A stretch of 9,028 nt of DNA, from assembly GCA_051275765.1 (NCBI GenBank), contig JBNMOV010000182.1, forward strand, positions 1 through 9,028, given 5' to 3'. Shown piece after piece: positions 1 through 6,630 of the stretch (the stretch's first letter is position 1; every line of letters begins with the position of its first letter). The notes beneath the pieces were generated by a model that saw only the letters and a program-made list of their open reading frames with translations, had not been told where the DNA came from and searched no databases. The position numbers and the translations under genes were made by a program. The DNA is from JAHDCE01 sp051275765 (GTDB taxonomy: Bacteria > Bacteroidota > Bacteroidia > Chitinophagales > Saprospiraceae).

Positions 1-409
1 CATATTCCAAAATAATCTCATCAAAATATTAAACAACTTACTTTACAGTGTACTTAACATACCTTTACTTATGAGTTAGTACACTAGTGTAATGGAAGAC
101 TGAGACATGATTTCTACTAAATGATTATTGACTATTACCATAACTTAGATAGCTTGAAATATGAATTAAATTTCTACATCAAATATTCATCAACTATAGG
201 CTAGAGGAGATGATTTATATCAGGCAGAGAAATGATTAATATCAATTGTATAATAAGTAATCAGACAATAGTAAGATAAATAAAAAACTACTTGTTTCAT
301 ATTAGCGTTATTTTCATACTAAGGGATGTTGAATAACGTCTATCTACTAAGCTGAGTATGATAAAAAGCAATATTATTCAATTTGTTATACACACGATGA
401 CTATTATAC
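1..409. other. Gene-free upstream stretch
   Basis: No convincing coding region was found on either strand; all frames are broken by frequent stops. The DNA is very AT-rich. Visible structure is limited to a pair of 16-bp near-identical direct repeats (207-222 and 229-244), a short inverted repeat CGTTATT/AATAACG (306-312 and 332-338) and an overlapping CATACT/AGTATG pair (315-320 and 355-360). The end of this stretch carries the promoter of the B12 operon. Confidence 0.6.
207..244. repeat. Two direct repeats with a 22-bp period
   Basis: GAGATGATTTATATCA at 207-222 and GAAATGATTAATATCA at 229-244 match at 14 of 16 positions. Their starts are 22 bp apart, about two helical turns, which would put both on the same face of DNA. 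This is the spacing expected of a paired binding site for a regulator, but they lie roughly 140-200 bp upstream of the promoter and no regulator gene is in the window. Chance similarity in AT-rich DNA is possible. Confidence 0.35.
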
Positions 410-417
410 TACCTTTG
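382..417 (+). promoter_or_regulatory. Bacteroidota sigma-ABfr-type promoter of the B12 operon
   Basis: TACCTTTG at 410-417 matches the Bacteroidota -7 consensus TAnnTTTG exactly. TTTG at 382-385 matches the -33 element. The 24-bp gap between them is at or just beyond the long end of the usual range. Transcription would begin a few bases downstream, around 422-426, just where the cobalamin riboswitch begins, which strongly supports the call. Confidence 0.8.
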
Positions 418-423
418 CAGTGT

Positions 424-645
424 TTTTGGTTCTTAACTTATTTATATGAGTTAGGATTAAAAGGGAATCCGGTGTGAATCCGGGACAGTCCCCGCTGCTG
501 TAAGCTTTATTTGAATAGATAGCTAGATGTTGAGATATTAAGATATCGAAATTCTTCTAAATATTTAAAAACTCAGTTTCAAAACTGCCACTGTGAAAAC
601 GGGAAGGCGAAATTGAGCGAAGTAAGTCAGAAAACCTGCCAAGAC
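424..645 (+). promoter_or_regulatory. Cobalamin (adenosylcobalamin/B12) riboswitch aptamer
   Basis: The conserved blocks of the cobalamin riboswitch family occur in the right order. First comes the GGGAATCCGGTGTGAATCCG segment with ACAGTCCCCGCTGCTGTAAG (463-504). Next are GCCACTG and GGGAAGGCG (587-609). The B12 box AAGTCAGAAAACCTGCC lies at 624-640. Between the first and second blocks is a long AT-rich variable arm (about 505-586). In this family, bound cobalamin represses the downstream gene, usually by hiding the ribosome binding site or by terminating transcription. Here it sits directly upstream of a BtuB-like receptor, so it most likely shuts down B12 uptake when the vitamin is plentiful. 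The exact outer ends are estimated. Confidence 0.95.
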
Positions 646-664
646 ATCATAATTTCTTTAACCT

Positions 665-753
665 TCGGAGGAAAGGCACGGATTACACTATTATTCCATA
701 AGATGGGGTTTAAACCCCATCTTATGGAATAATAGGCTGCATCCCTCTTCCGA
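665..753 (+). promoter_or_regulatory. Candidate riboswitch expression platform hairpin that buries a Shine-Dalgarno-like site
   Basis: A GGAGGA sequence (667-672), the only good Shine-Dalgarno-like site in the leader, can pair fully with TCTTCC (746-751). Flanking TCGGA (665-669) with TCCGA (749-753) and a few further pairs extend this stem. The perfect palindrome at 688-735 would form its upper part. The base of the stem is 16 nt before the TTG start codon. This is a plausible switch between aptamer and translation, but the pairing was read by eye and the mechanism is inferred. Confidence 0.45.
688..735. repeat. Perfect 48-bp palindrome (24-bp arms, no spacer)
   Basis: The 24 bases at 688-711 are followed directly by their exact reverse complement at 712-735, centred on TTTAAA with flanking GGGG/CCCC blocks. 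As RNA it would fold into a long perfect hairpin between the B12 aptamer and the receptor gene. No T-run follows it (next bases GCTGCATCCC), so it is not a typical intrinsic terminator. A perfect, loop-free palindrome could also be a dimeric protein site, a recent inverted duplication, or an assembly or amplification artefact. Confidence 0.9.
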
Positions 754-768
754 TATATCACCTATATA

Positions 769-2712
769 TTGAGATATTTTTTTCTGATATTATCTATTCT
801 TTTTTCCTTTCCTCTATTTTCCCAAATAGATACTTTGGTTATTCCAGATAGTACGCAGTTTTTGCCAGAAGTGCTCGTAACTGGAGTGCAAAGGCAAACG
901 AACTGTGGAATATATGGTGTTGCTACTGAAACTAATGAAGAAAAAGCTACTCCATTAGTTTCAGTTTCAGAATTATTAAATCGCTCTAGTTTTATTTCTT
1001 TGAAAAATCATGCTCCAGGAAGTTTAACGACCATTTCTTTAAGAGGACATTCTGCTTCGCAGACGAATATTACATTGGATGATTTCAGTATCCAAAGTAA
1101 TATGAATGGCGTATATGATTTATCATTAATCCCTTCTTATTTCTTAGAATATATTTCTCCAGATGGTAGTAAAAGTAGTGCAGATATTAATGGATCGATT
1201 GGTGGAACACTCGAAATAGATACGAATAAACCTGAATATCTTAAAAATAAATTAAACCTAGAATATGCGAGTTCTTTTGGCAGTTATAACGATGTAGGAA
1301 ATTATTTTTCTGCTAGTGGAAAATATGGTCAAAACGACAAAAATTATTCTAGTTTTAAATCATTTTATAGAAGTTCTAAAAATAATTTTCCCCATCGGGA
1401 TTTAAATCAGATTGGTACGCCTATTATTCAATTAAAAAATGCTGCATTTCAGCAGTATGGTTTCCAACAAAATAATACATTTGAATTAAAAGATAGTAGT
1501 TTTATTTCTACTAAATTTTGGTATGTCAATAATCATAGAGGTATACCTCCTTCTTTCACTCAAAATAATAATGCTGCATTTCAAGATGATCAATTATTAA
1601 ATGGAATTATTTCATGGAAAAAAGATTGGAATAAAAGAATAAATACGACATTCAGTACTCGATATATGAATGAGCATATTTATTATAACAGTCCTGCTGT
1701 GACAACAGATAGCCGTGCACAAAAATATGAAGTTAGAGGAGAAATCAATTACCGTTTTAATGATAAAAATAATCTTTCATCAACTGGAGGTCATGAATAT
1801 TCTCTAGCAGAAGTAGATGATTATGAAGCTAATATACCTAAAGAGAATAAATCTTACCTTAATTTATCCTATTTTTTTAATAATGATATTTTTGAATTTA
1901 GAACGACAACAAAAGGGGAAATAGTTAATGGTCAGGTTTTACCTTTTACCATAGATGTTCGTGGAAAATATGAATACGATCAGAATAGTAATCATTTAAA
2001 TATTAATGCTAGTTTTTCAAAAAATTATCGCCGTCCTACTTTCAATGATTTATACTGGGGAAATGTAGGAGGAGCTATAGGGAATCCTAATCTTTTGCCA
2101 GAAAAAGGATGGAAAGAAGAGCTTGGATTTCGATATTATAACAATACCAATAAATATATTTCAGCAGGAGTAACTTTATTTAATTCCAATATAAAAAATT
2201 GGATTTTATGGGCGACAAATAATAGTGGAGTATGGACGCCAGAAAATGTAAAAAAAGTATGGTCTAGAGGTTTGGAATTATCATTTAGAAGTGACCTTTA
2301 TATTAATCAATCAAAAGGAATTAATCTTAATTTTTTCACTCAATATAATTTCACCAAAACTACGAATACGTCAATTGATATTGGTAGTCAAAACTCTTTA
2401 GAAAAACAACTACTCTATGTACCTCTTCATGCGGGAAGTGCAAATATAGAATTCCAATTTAAAGATTTTAGTTTTACCTATAATCAGATGATTAATGGTA
2501 AGCGATATACGACTAGAGATAATACAGATTTTGTACCTAGTTATTCTGTTTCTAATATTCAGTTGTCCTATTTATTCAAAAAGAAAAGAATAGAGATAGA
2601 ACCTGTTTTTGAAATCAGAAATATTTTTAATAACGAATATGTCATCTTAGAAAACAGACCTTTACCACCTATACATTTTCAAGGAACGGTTTATTTTAGA
2701 TTTAAACAATAA
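769..2712 (+). CDS. btuB: TonB-dependent outer-membrane vitamin B12 receptor (BtuB-like)
   Basis: This 647-residue protein is the outer-membrane gate through which cobalamin is imported, powered by TonB-ExbBD. A signal peptide covers residues 1-18 (hydrophobic run, then FS before Gln19). A likely TonB box lies near PEVLVTG (33-39). The plug domain spans about 60-150 and contains ISLRGHSASQTNITLDD (89-105) and GSIGGTLEI (142-150). The rest is a TonB-receptor beta-barrel with the typical RRPTFNDLYWGN and GNPNLLPEKG segments, ending in FRFKQ. The length is close to Escherichia coli BtuB (614). Substrate assignment rests on the cobalamin riboswitch upstream and the BtuG-like lipoprotein 27 bp downstream, not on binding residues. 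The start is TTG at 769: an in-frame stop at 733-735 and the absence of ATG or GTG leave no better standard choice, and TTG gives a well-formed signal peptide. Confidence 0.88.
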   Translation: MRYFFLILSILFSFPLFSQIDTLVIPDSTQFLPEVLVTGVQRQTNCGIYGVATETNEEKATPLVSVSELLNRSSFISLKNHAPGSLTTISLRGHSASQTNITLDDFSIQSNMNGVYDLSLIPSYFLEYISPDGSKSSADINGSIGGTLEIDTNKPEYLKNKLNLEYASSFGSYNDVGNYFSASGKYGQNDKNYSSFKSFYRSSKNNFPHRDLNQIGTPIIQLKNAAFQQYGFQQNNTFELKDSSFISTKFWYVNNHRGIPPSFTQNNNAAFQDDQLLNGIISWKKDWNKRINTTFSTRYMNEHIYYNSPAVTTDSRAQKYEVRGEINYRFNDKNNLSSTGGHEYSLAEVDDYEANIPKENKSYLNLSYFFNNDIFEFRTTTKGEIVNGQVLPFTIDVRGKYEYDQNSNHLNINASFSKNYRRPTFNDLYWGNVGGAIGNPNLLPEKGWKEELGFRYYNNTNKYISAGVTLFNSNIKNWILWATNNSGVWTPENVKKVWSRGLELSFRSDLYINQSKGINLNFFTQYNFTKTTNTSIDIGSQNSLEKQLLYVPLHAGSANIEFQFKDFSFTYNQMINGKRYTTRDNTDFVPSYSVSNIQLSYLFKKKRIEIEPVFEIRNIFNNEYVILENRPLPPIHFQGTVYFRFKQ

Positions 2713-2739
2713 TTTAATTCATTACAATTAATTAAGAAC

Positions 2740-3798
2740 ATGAAAAAGCATTTATTTGGTTTTTTAATTTTATTTATTACCATAGCATTTATGAGTTGTG
2801 GGGAGGACAATAGCACAGATAATAGTGGGCGATACGAAAAAGGAATCTTCATCGTAAATGAAGGTCAATTTGGCGTAGGAAACGGGAGTATTAGTTATTA
2901 CGACGATGAAGCTGACAGTACCGCTTTGGAAATTTTCCAAGCTATCAATAACAGACCTTTAGGCGATGTGGTACAATCTATTTCATTTCATAATGATTAT
3001 GCCTATATCGTAGTGAATAATTCCAACAAAGTAGAGGTAGTAAATGCCAATACATTTGAGGAAGTAGCGACTATTAGTGGTCTTGTTCTACCTAGTCATT
3101 TTATGGGAATTAATGATAATAAAGGCTATGTTTCTCAATGGGGATGGAATGGAAAATCGGGTTCTATCCAAATCATAGACCTGAATTCAAACATGGTTAT
3201 AGATAGTATCGTTACTGGTAGTAGTGGACCTAATAAAATGTATATGTTTAATGACAAAGTATATGTGGGACATAATGGAGGATTTGGTTTTGATGAGTCA
3301 TTCTTTATCGTCAATCCTGTGAATGATGCAATAATCGAAACTATTTCTACCAATTACAACCCAGACGAAATGGCAATAGATGCCAATGGTAACCTTTGGG
3401 TTTTGTCTAAGGGTTATTTTGATTTTATTACTAATGATAGCTATACAGCCTTTCTTACTGCTTATGATAGCGATCATAATATTCTAAAGGATTTCGAGCT
3501 TTCTAGTAATTATCCTTCTGACTTATTCATGAGTGCAGATGAAGACCAGTTATTCTTTATATTGAATGGAGAAGTGCTGTCAGTAAATCCAAACAGTAGC
3601 ACACTTGATATAACAGTGGTGGCGAATGATGCTTATTTCTATAGTTTAGGTTATGATGCGAGTGAAAAAAAATTATATGTAGGAGATGCAGTAGATTATG
3701 TATCTCAAGGAAATGTGAGAGTATATGACGAGAGTGGAAGTTTACTCAATACCATAAATGCTGGGGTTGTGCCTGGGGAGATTAATACTTCAAGATAA
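2740..3798 (+). CDS. Surface lipoprotein with YncE/DUF5074-type beta-propeller, BtuG-like cobalamin-binding candidate
   Basis: This 352-residue protein has a lipoprotein signal peptide (1-19) with the lipid-accepting Cys20 in FMSCGEDN. The acidic residues right after the cysteine resemble the Bacteroidota export signal that sends lipoproteins to the cell surface. The mature part consists of repeated beta-strand blades, with recurring patterns such as YAYIVVNNSNKVEVVNANTF, GSIQIIDLNSN and NPDEMAIDANGNLWVL, typical of YncE-like seven-bladed propellers and DUF5074 proteins. In Bacteroides, BtuG proteins of this fold sit on BtuB and bind cobalamin very tightly. The gene follows the BtuB-like receptor by 27 bp, on the same strand and under the same riboswitch, so it probably captures B12 and hands it to the receptor. 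Sequence match to characterised BtuG is not established here; the role comes from fold and context. Confidence 0.75.
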   Translation: MKKHLFGFLILFITIAFMSCGEDNSTDNSGRYEKGIFIVNEGQFGVGNGSISYYDDEADSTALEIFQAINNRPLGDVVQSISFHNDYAYIVVNNSNKVEVVNANTFEEVATISGLVLPSHFMGINDNKGYVSQWGWNGKSGSIQIIDLNSNMVIDSIVTGSSGPNKMYMFNDKVYVGHNGGFGFDESFFIVNPVNDAIIETISTNYNPDEMAIDANGNLWVLSKGYFDFITNDSYTAFLTAYDSDHNILKDFELSSNYPSDLFMSADEDQLFFILNGEVLSVNPNSSTLDITVVANDAYFYSLGYDASEKKLYVGDAVDYVSQGNVRVYDESGSLLNTINAGVVPGEINTSR

Positions 3799-3834
3799 CA
3801 TTTACCGCACGTATTTAATGTAGTTATATTATTA

Positions 3835-3842
3835 TTACTTTG
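3835..3842 (+). promoter_or_regulatory. Weak promoter-like box for an intergenic transcript
   Basis: TTACTTTG differs from the Bacteroidota -7 consensus TAnnTTTG at one position. No clear TTTG or TTG -33 element is seen at the right distance upstream. If used, it would start a transcript around 3850 that runs to the strong terminator at 4034-4064. Confidence 0.25.
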
Positions 3843-3851
3843 TCCGTATTT

Positions 3852-3877
3852 AAGCCTTTTTGCGACGAAAAAGGGTT
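3852..3877 (+). terminator. Hairpin behind the B12 operon, possible weak terminator
   Basis: AAGCCTTTTT (3852-3861) pairs with AAAAAGGGTT (3868-3877), with one G-G mismatch and a 6-nt loop. It is followed by TCTTTAA rather than a clean T-run. It is placed 54 bp after the stop codon of the lipoprotein gene, so it could end or trim the operon transcript. Confidence 0.4.
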
Positions 3878-3884
3878 CTTTAAC

Positions 3885-4064
3885 ACTTTGTAGGTTAAAA
3901 AATCTATACTTTAGCGTTAACCTTTGGTAAACTTTATGAAATAATGATATCCACTTTTATATATGTTGTAAGACATTAGTTGAAGTGTGAAGAGTTTTTT
4001 AATCACTCTCTCATATTCTCTCAGCGAGAATACAGCCACTTATCGAAAGATAGGTGGCTTTTTT
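3885..4064 (+). ncRNA. Possible small structured RNA, identity unknown
   Basis: This gene-free stretch ends in a textbook intrinsic terminator and contains several short stems. AGGTTAA (3892-3898) is complementary to TTAACCT a short distance downstream, and TTCTC/GAGAA closes a 5-nt loop at 4016-4030. No reading frame of note crosses it. It could be a separate small RNA, or simply the long 3' untranslated region of the B12 operon. I see no signature of tmRNA, RNase P RNA or SRP RNA; a 6S-like RNA cannot be judged by eye. The 5' end is arbitrary. Confidence 0.3.
4034..4064 (+). terminator. Strong intrinsic terminator
   Basis: GCCACTTATC (4035-4044) pairs with GATAGGTGGC (4049-4058) around a GAAA tetraloop, with a single G-U wobble and an added A-T closing pair. 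Six T residues follow (4059-4064). It ends plus-strand transcription, either from the B12 operon or from a separate small RNA, before the convergent minus-strand oxidoreductase gene. Confidence 0.85.
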
Positions 4065-4078
4065 ATTGTCTAATTCTT

Positions 4079-4240
4079 ATACCAATTTAAGTCATAAATG
4101 TCGCATATAATTCCAAGAATTTAAGCGATTACGTCGTTAAAAATACTCGCCATAGCTACGGCTATGCCTACGTTTTTTGCCTAGTACTCACTTAAATTCT
4201 TAAGCAAATCCAATGCGACTTTATAAATTTAAATTGGTAT
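4079..4240. repeat. 162-bp inverted-repeat (MITE- or REP-like) element, copy A
   Basis: The outer arms are 28 bases each (4079-4106 and 4213-4240). They are inverted copies matching at 22 of 28 positions without gaps, with the first 12 bases (ATACCAATTTAA) and the last seven (GTCGCAT) identical. An inner perfect 11-bp pair AAGAATTTAAG/CTTAAATTCTT lies at 4115-4125 and 4191-4201. The centre is a hairpin CATAGC-TACG-GCTATG (4151-4166). It encodes no protein. The core, read on the minus strand, is shared with two other places in the window (6631-6675 and 6729-6825). The right end supplies the final codons and stop of the oxidoreductase gene. No clear target-site duplication was identified, so transposition is inferred. 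Confidence 0.8.
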
Positions 4241-5294
4241 TATACCCATCCTCCATCCGTTTAATATCCACCAAAATATCCAACTCTTTCCCTTCTACCA
4301 AATAATCCACCATTTCTCTAGCCCAATAAGGCCCTAGAGAAGCTCCCTTTGTTCCTAATCCATTGAAAATAGCTAAGTTATTATGTTTTGGATGTGTCCC
4401 TAAAAATGGTCTTCTGTCTTTTACCGTAGGACGGACAGCTGCTTGGTGTTCAATAATTTCAAAGGGCATTCCTAGAAAAGAGGATAATCTATTTTCTAAA
4501 TATCGTCTATTTTCTTCTGTAGGAATATCATTGATTTCGTTCCAATCATTCGTCGCTCCTACCCAATATAAATCATCACCAAAAGGAACAATGTATAACT
4601 TGTGTTTCAATATTTTATCAAAGGAAGCATTCCTTATTCTGACGAGTAGCACCTCGCCTTTGGTAGGATTATAATTAAGATAAGAAAAATATGGATTATT
4701 ACAGGCTACATAGCCTTCGCAAAAAATGATTTTATCCGCTTTTATATTTTTGTAGCGTACTTTTTCCTCTAAGAATTCTATTTGTTGATAATCAAAATTC
4801 TCTTCTAGTAGTTGCCCTTTTTCTTTATATATTTTGCGATATGCTTTCACTAATGAAAATATATCCGCACGTCCTGCATTCTTTAATTCAAAATGAGAAA
4901 ATGGAGCAGTGACTTTACCTTGATAATTACCATAGCTGGAATCTTCCTCTACATAAGGAAGGTTTTCTGGCAGATCAGAACGCAGCAGCCATTGATTTTC
5001 TTCTACATGATTGAATAAGGCTCGTACGATATTAGAAGGATAAAAAATAGAGATCCCTAGTTGTTGTTCTAAATCGGCATAAGTCGCCTTGGCGAATGGA
5101 AACAGCTCGTCTATCATCCAACTTTTTACAAATCGCCTGCCTGTAATGGGATTAAAAATACCTGCAGCTACTTTGGTGGCGGCTGTCTTATAGCCATTAT
5201 CCACGAATACAACTGACTTTCCAGATTGCTCTAGAAAATACGCTAAAAGCGTGCCTGCCAAGCCCTGTCCTACTATAATGTAATCTATTTTCAT
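4221..5294 (-). CDS. FAD-dependent oxidoreductase of the DAO (glycine/D-amino-acid oxidase-like) family
   Basis: This 357-residue protein begins with a Rossmann FAD-binding fingerprint, IIVGQGLAGTLLAYFLEQSG with Gly9, Gly11 and Gly14, followed by FVD (Asp32), which would hold the adenosine ribose. AAGIFNPITGRR (43-54) is a conserved block next to the flavin in DAO-type enzymes. AAVRPTVKDRRPFLGTHP (285-302) and FNGLGTKGASLGP (310-322) form the C-terminal flavin-contact region also seen in DadA- and MnmC-like proteins. It has no signal peptide and is probably cytoplasmic. The substrate is unknown; oxidation of an amino acid or other amine is the family norm. It lies downstream of the T9SS-protein gene on the same strand but across a terminator-like hairpin, so it may be transcribed alone. 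The last five or six residues (about 352-357, NTNLNL) and the stop codon lie inside the inverted-repeat element. Confidence 0.8.
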   Translation of the reverse strand: MKIDYIIVGQGLAGTLLAYFLEQSGKSVVFVDNGYKTAATKVAAGIFNPITGRRFVKSWMIDELFPFAKATYADLEQQLGISIFYPSNIVRALFNHVEENQWLLRSDLPENLPYVEEDSSYGNYQGKVTAPFSHFELKNAGRADIFSLVKAYRKIYKEKGQLLEENFDYQQIEFLEEKVRYKNIKADKIIFCEGYVACNNPYFSYLNYNPTKGEVLLVRIRNASFDKILKHKLYIVPFGDDLYWVGATNDWNEINDIPTEENRRYLENRLSSFLGMPFEIIEHQAAVRPTVKDRRPFLGTHPKHNNLAIFNGLGTKGASLGPYWAREMVDYLVEGKELDILVDIKRMEDGYNTNLNL

Positions 5295-5301
5295 CGAATT
5301 A

Positions 5302-5381
5302 GTTAAAAATTAGTTGATTGGTTAATTAGCTGACTAGCATTATGTTACAATCAACTAATTAACCAATCAACCAGTTTTAAC
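5302..5381 (-). terminator. Long hairpin between the T9SS-protein and oxidoreductase genes, terminator-like on the minus strand
   Basis: The 22 bases at 5312-5333 and 5351-5372 are complementary at 20 positions around a 17-nt loop. An outer 7-bp stem GTTAAAA/TTTTAAC (5302-5308 and 5375-5381) extends it. Read on the minus strand, the main stem is followed by AATTTTT, giving the short T-run of an intrinsic terminator for the T9SS-protein transcript. The stem is AT-rich, so efficiency may be moderate. Confidence 0.6.
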
Positions 5382-5387
5382 TACAAA

Positions 5388-6512
5388 TTACGGCTTGATC
5401 ACCATCAATCTTCTTGCTCTCAATATTTTACCATCTTCATCTATAAGTGCATAGAAATAAGTTCCCTTATCTAAGTGAGCTACATTAATCGTTACTGCTG
5501 TATCTCTATTGATATTAAGATGTTTTTTCATTACTTCCTTACCTCCAATATTGAATACTTTCAAATCATATTCTCCATTTTCAAAGCCTCTGATATCTAT
5601 CTTTACATCTCCATATGCTGGATTAGGATAAGCTACGAATAAATCATTATTTTCGCCTACTTCTGCCACTGGAGTAGAACCAGAACCCTCTGCCTTATAG
5701 GTCACCCTCACGATATTTCCGCCTACAGTATCCATTCTTACTGTAGCTATCGCTTCCTTGATACCATCTGCTAAAAAATCATAACTCTCTACTGTACCAC
5801 CGCCAAGACCGCCAAAAGCTCCATCATTTCCTACAAGATCTGTTACATCTATCCAGTTAATGAATGGGACAAAAGCTTCTATCTGTGTATCTGTAGTCTG
5901 TATTTTTTTTATTCTCAATACATCGTAAATATTACCACTAGGGATGGTCATCGTTCCCCATGCATCTGCCTCATATGAGGTATTGAATACTTGCGTGATT
6001 CTGATAGAATCTGGATTAATTGGTAAATTGAGTGCATCCAAAAATGGAATCTGATCTGCAGGAATCGTAAAACCTATTCCATTTTCATCTGAATAAGAAT
6101 CTTGGTAATTGATAGGTGCTTTGCTATAAATTCCTTGAGGATTGAGTGCTGTATTAACATCAAAACCCATCATTTCGCCTATATATCCGATTTGTGTTAC
6201 ATCGTTAGTATTAATTTTTAGATATAATTCTCCTCCTAGAAAATTAATATATACATCAGCACTAGGAAAATCATCTGCACCTATACCTGTCGATGCTGGA
6301 TACACTTCCAGAGCATCTATCTGTGGAGAAGAAAGTCCAGAATAATCCCAAGTATTTTCTCCTGGCGTTCCTAAATCTACGTTAGGAAGATTATCCATAG
6401 ATGAGTAAAGTATATCTCCTTCAGCTATGAAAGAGGTATTTGTAATAGTCGTTTGAGCAAAGCCCGTTACCACGATGCTCATGGCTAAAATAATATTGAT
6501 AATGTGTTTCAT
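5388..6512 (-). CDS. Secreted protein with type IX secretion C-terminal sorting domain, function unknown
   Basis: This 374-residue protein has an N-terminal signal peptide (1-19, hydrophobic IIIL/IVVTGFA, then Gln20). The C-terminal domain (about 291-374) has the layout of the T9SS type A sorting signal: the entry motif YPNPA (295-299), then GEYDLKVFNIGGKEV (313-327), then DKGTYFYALIDEDGKI (348-363), and the closing basic RARRLMVIKP. Such proteins cross the inner membrane by Sec and the outer membrane by T9SS, and are released or attached to the surface after the domain is removed. The middle part (20-280) is a beta-rich region that I do not recognise. It contains an early GENTWDYSGL motif (51-60), common in exported Bacteroidota proteins, and no catalytic motif that I can identify. 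It is preceded by the repeat-filled gap and appears to be a single-gene unit. Confidence 0.82.
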   Translation of the reverse strand: MKHIINIILAMSIVVTGFAQTTITNTSFIAEGDILYSSMDNLPNVDLGTPGENTWDYSGLSSPQIDALEVYPASTGIGADDFPSADVYINFLGGELYLKINTNDVTQIGYIGEMMGFDVNTALNPQGIYSKAPINYQDSYSDENGIGFTIPADQIPFLDALNLPINPDSIRITQVFNTSYEADAWGTMTIPSGNIYDVLRIKKIQTTDTQIEAFVPFINWIDVTDLVGNDGAFGGLGGGTVESYDFLADGIKEAIATVRMDTVGGNIVRVTYKAEGSGSTPVAEVGENNDLFVAYPNPAYGDVKIDIRGFENGEYDLKVFNIGGKEVMKKHLNINRDTAVTINVAHLDKGTYFYALIDEDGKILRARRLMVIKP

Positions 6513-6630
6513 TCTAGTATAAATTCAATAATGTGAAATATTACTATTGTAAAGATAATAGACTTTATTACGAATAGTTTTTTATAAGAGACAAATTAGA
6601 GATTTTGAAAATAAACAAGGCATTTTTCGA

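Noticed and set aside
207..244. Start of a CRISPR array or tandem-repeat locus
   Set aside because: There are only two imperfect 16-bp copies, with a 6-bp gap and no further units or cas genes.
688..735. Palindrome as a standard rho-independent terminator of the riboswitch
   Set aside because: No T-run follows the hairpin on either strand; the downstream bases are GCTGCATCCC and the other side reads GTGTAATCCG, so the usual signal is missing.
3135..3353. 72-codon minus-strand open frame inside the lipoprotein gene
   Set aside because: It lies entirely within a well-supported gene, has no recognisable domain or start context, and is a shadow frame. The same applies to the plus-strand frames at 4363-4674, 6142-6345, 7279-7503, 7449-7664, 8248-8436 and 8556-8792.
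3881..3918. TTTG-containing boxes (AACACTTTG, TTAACCTTTGG) as promoters for a small RNA
   Set aside because: The spacing between TA and TTTG is wrong for the Bacteroidota consensus and no -33 element fits.
6550..6557. TATCTTTA on the minus strand as the -7 box of the T9SS-protein promoter
   Set aside because: It is close to TAnnTTTG and well placed, but the last G is missing and the only TTTG upstream (6592-6595) is 34 bp away, too far for a -33 element. Not strong enough to list.
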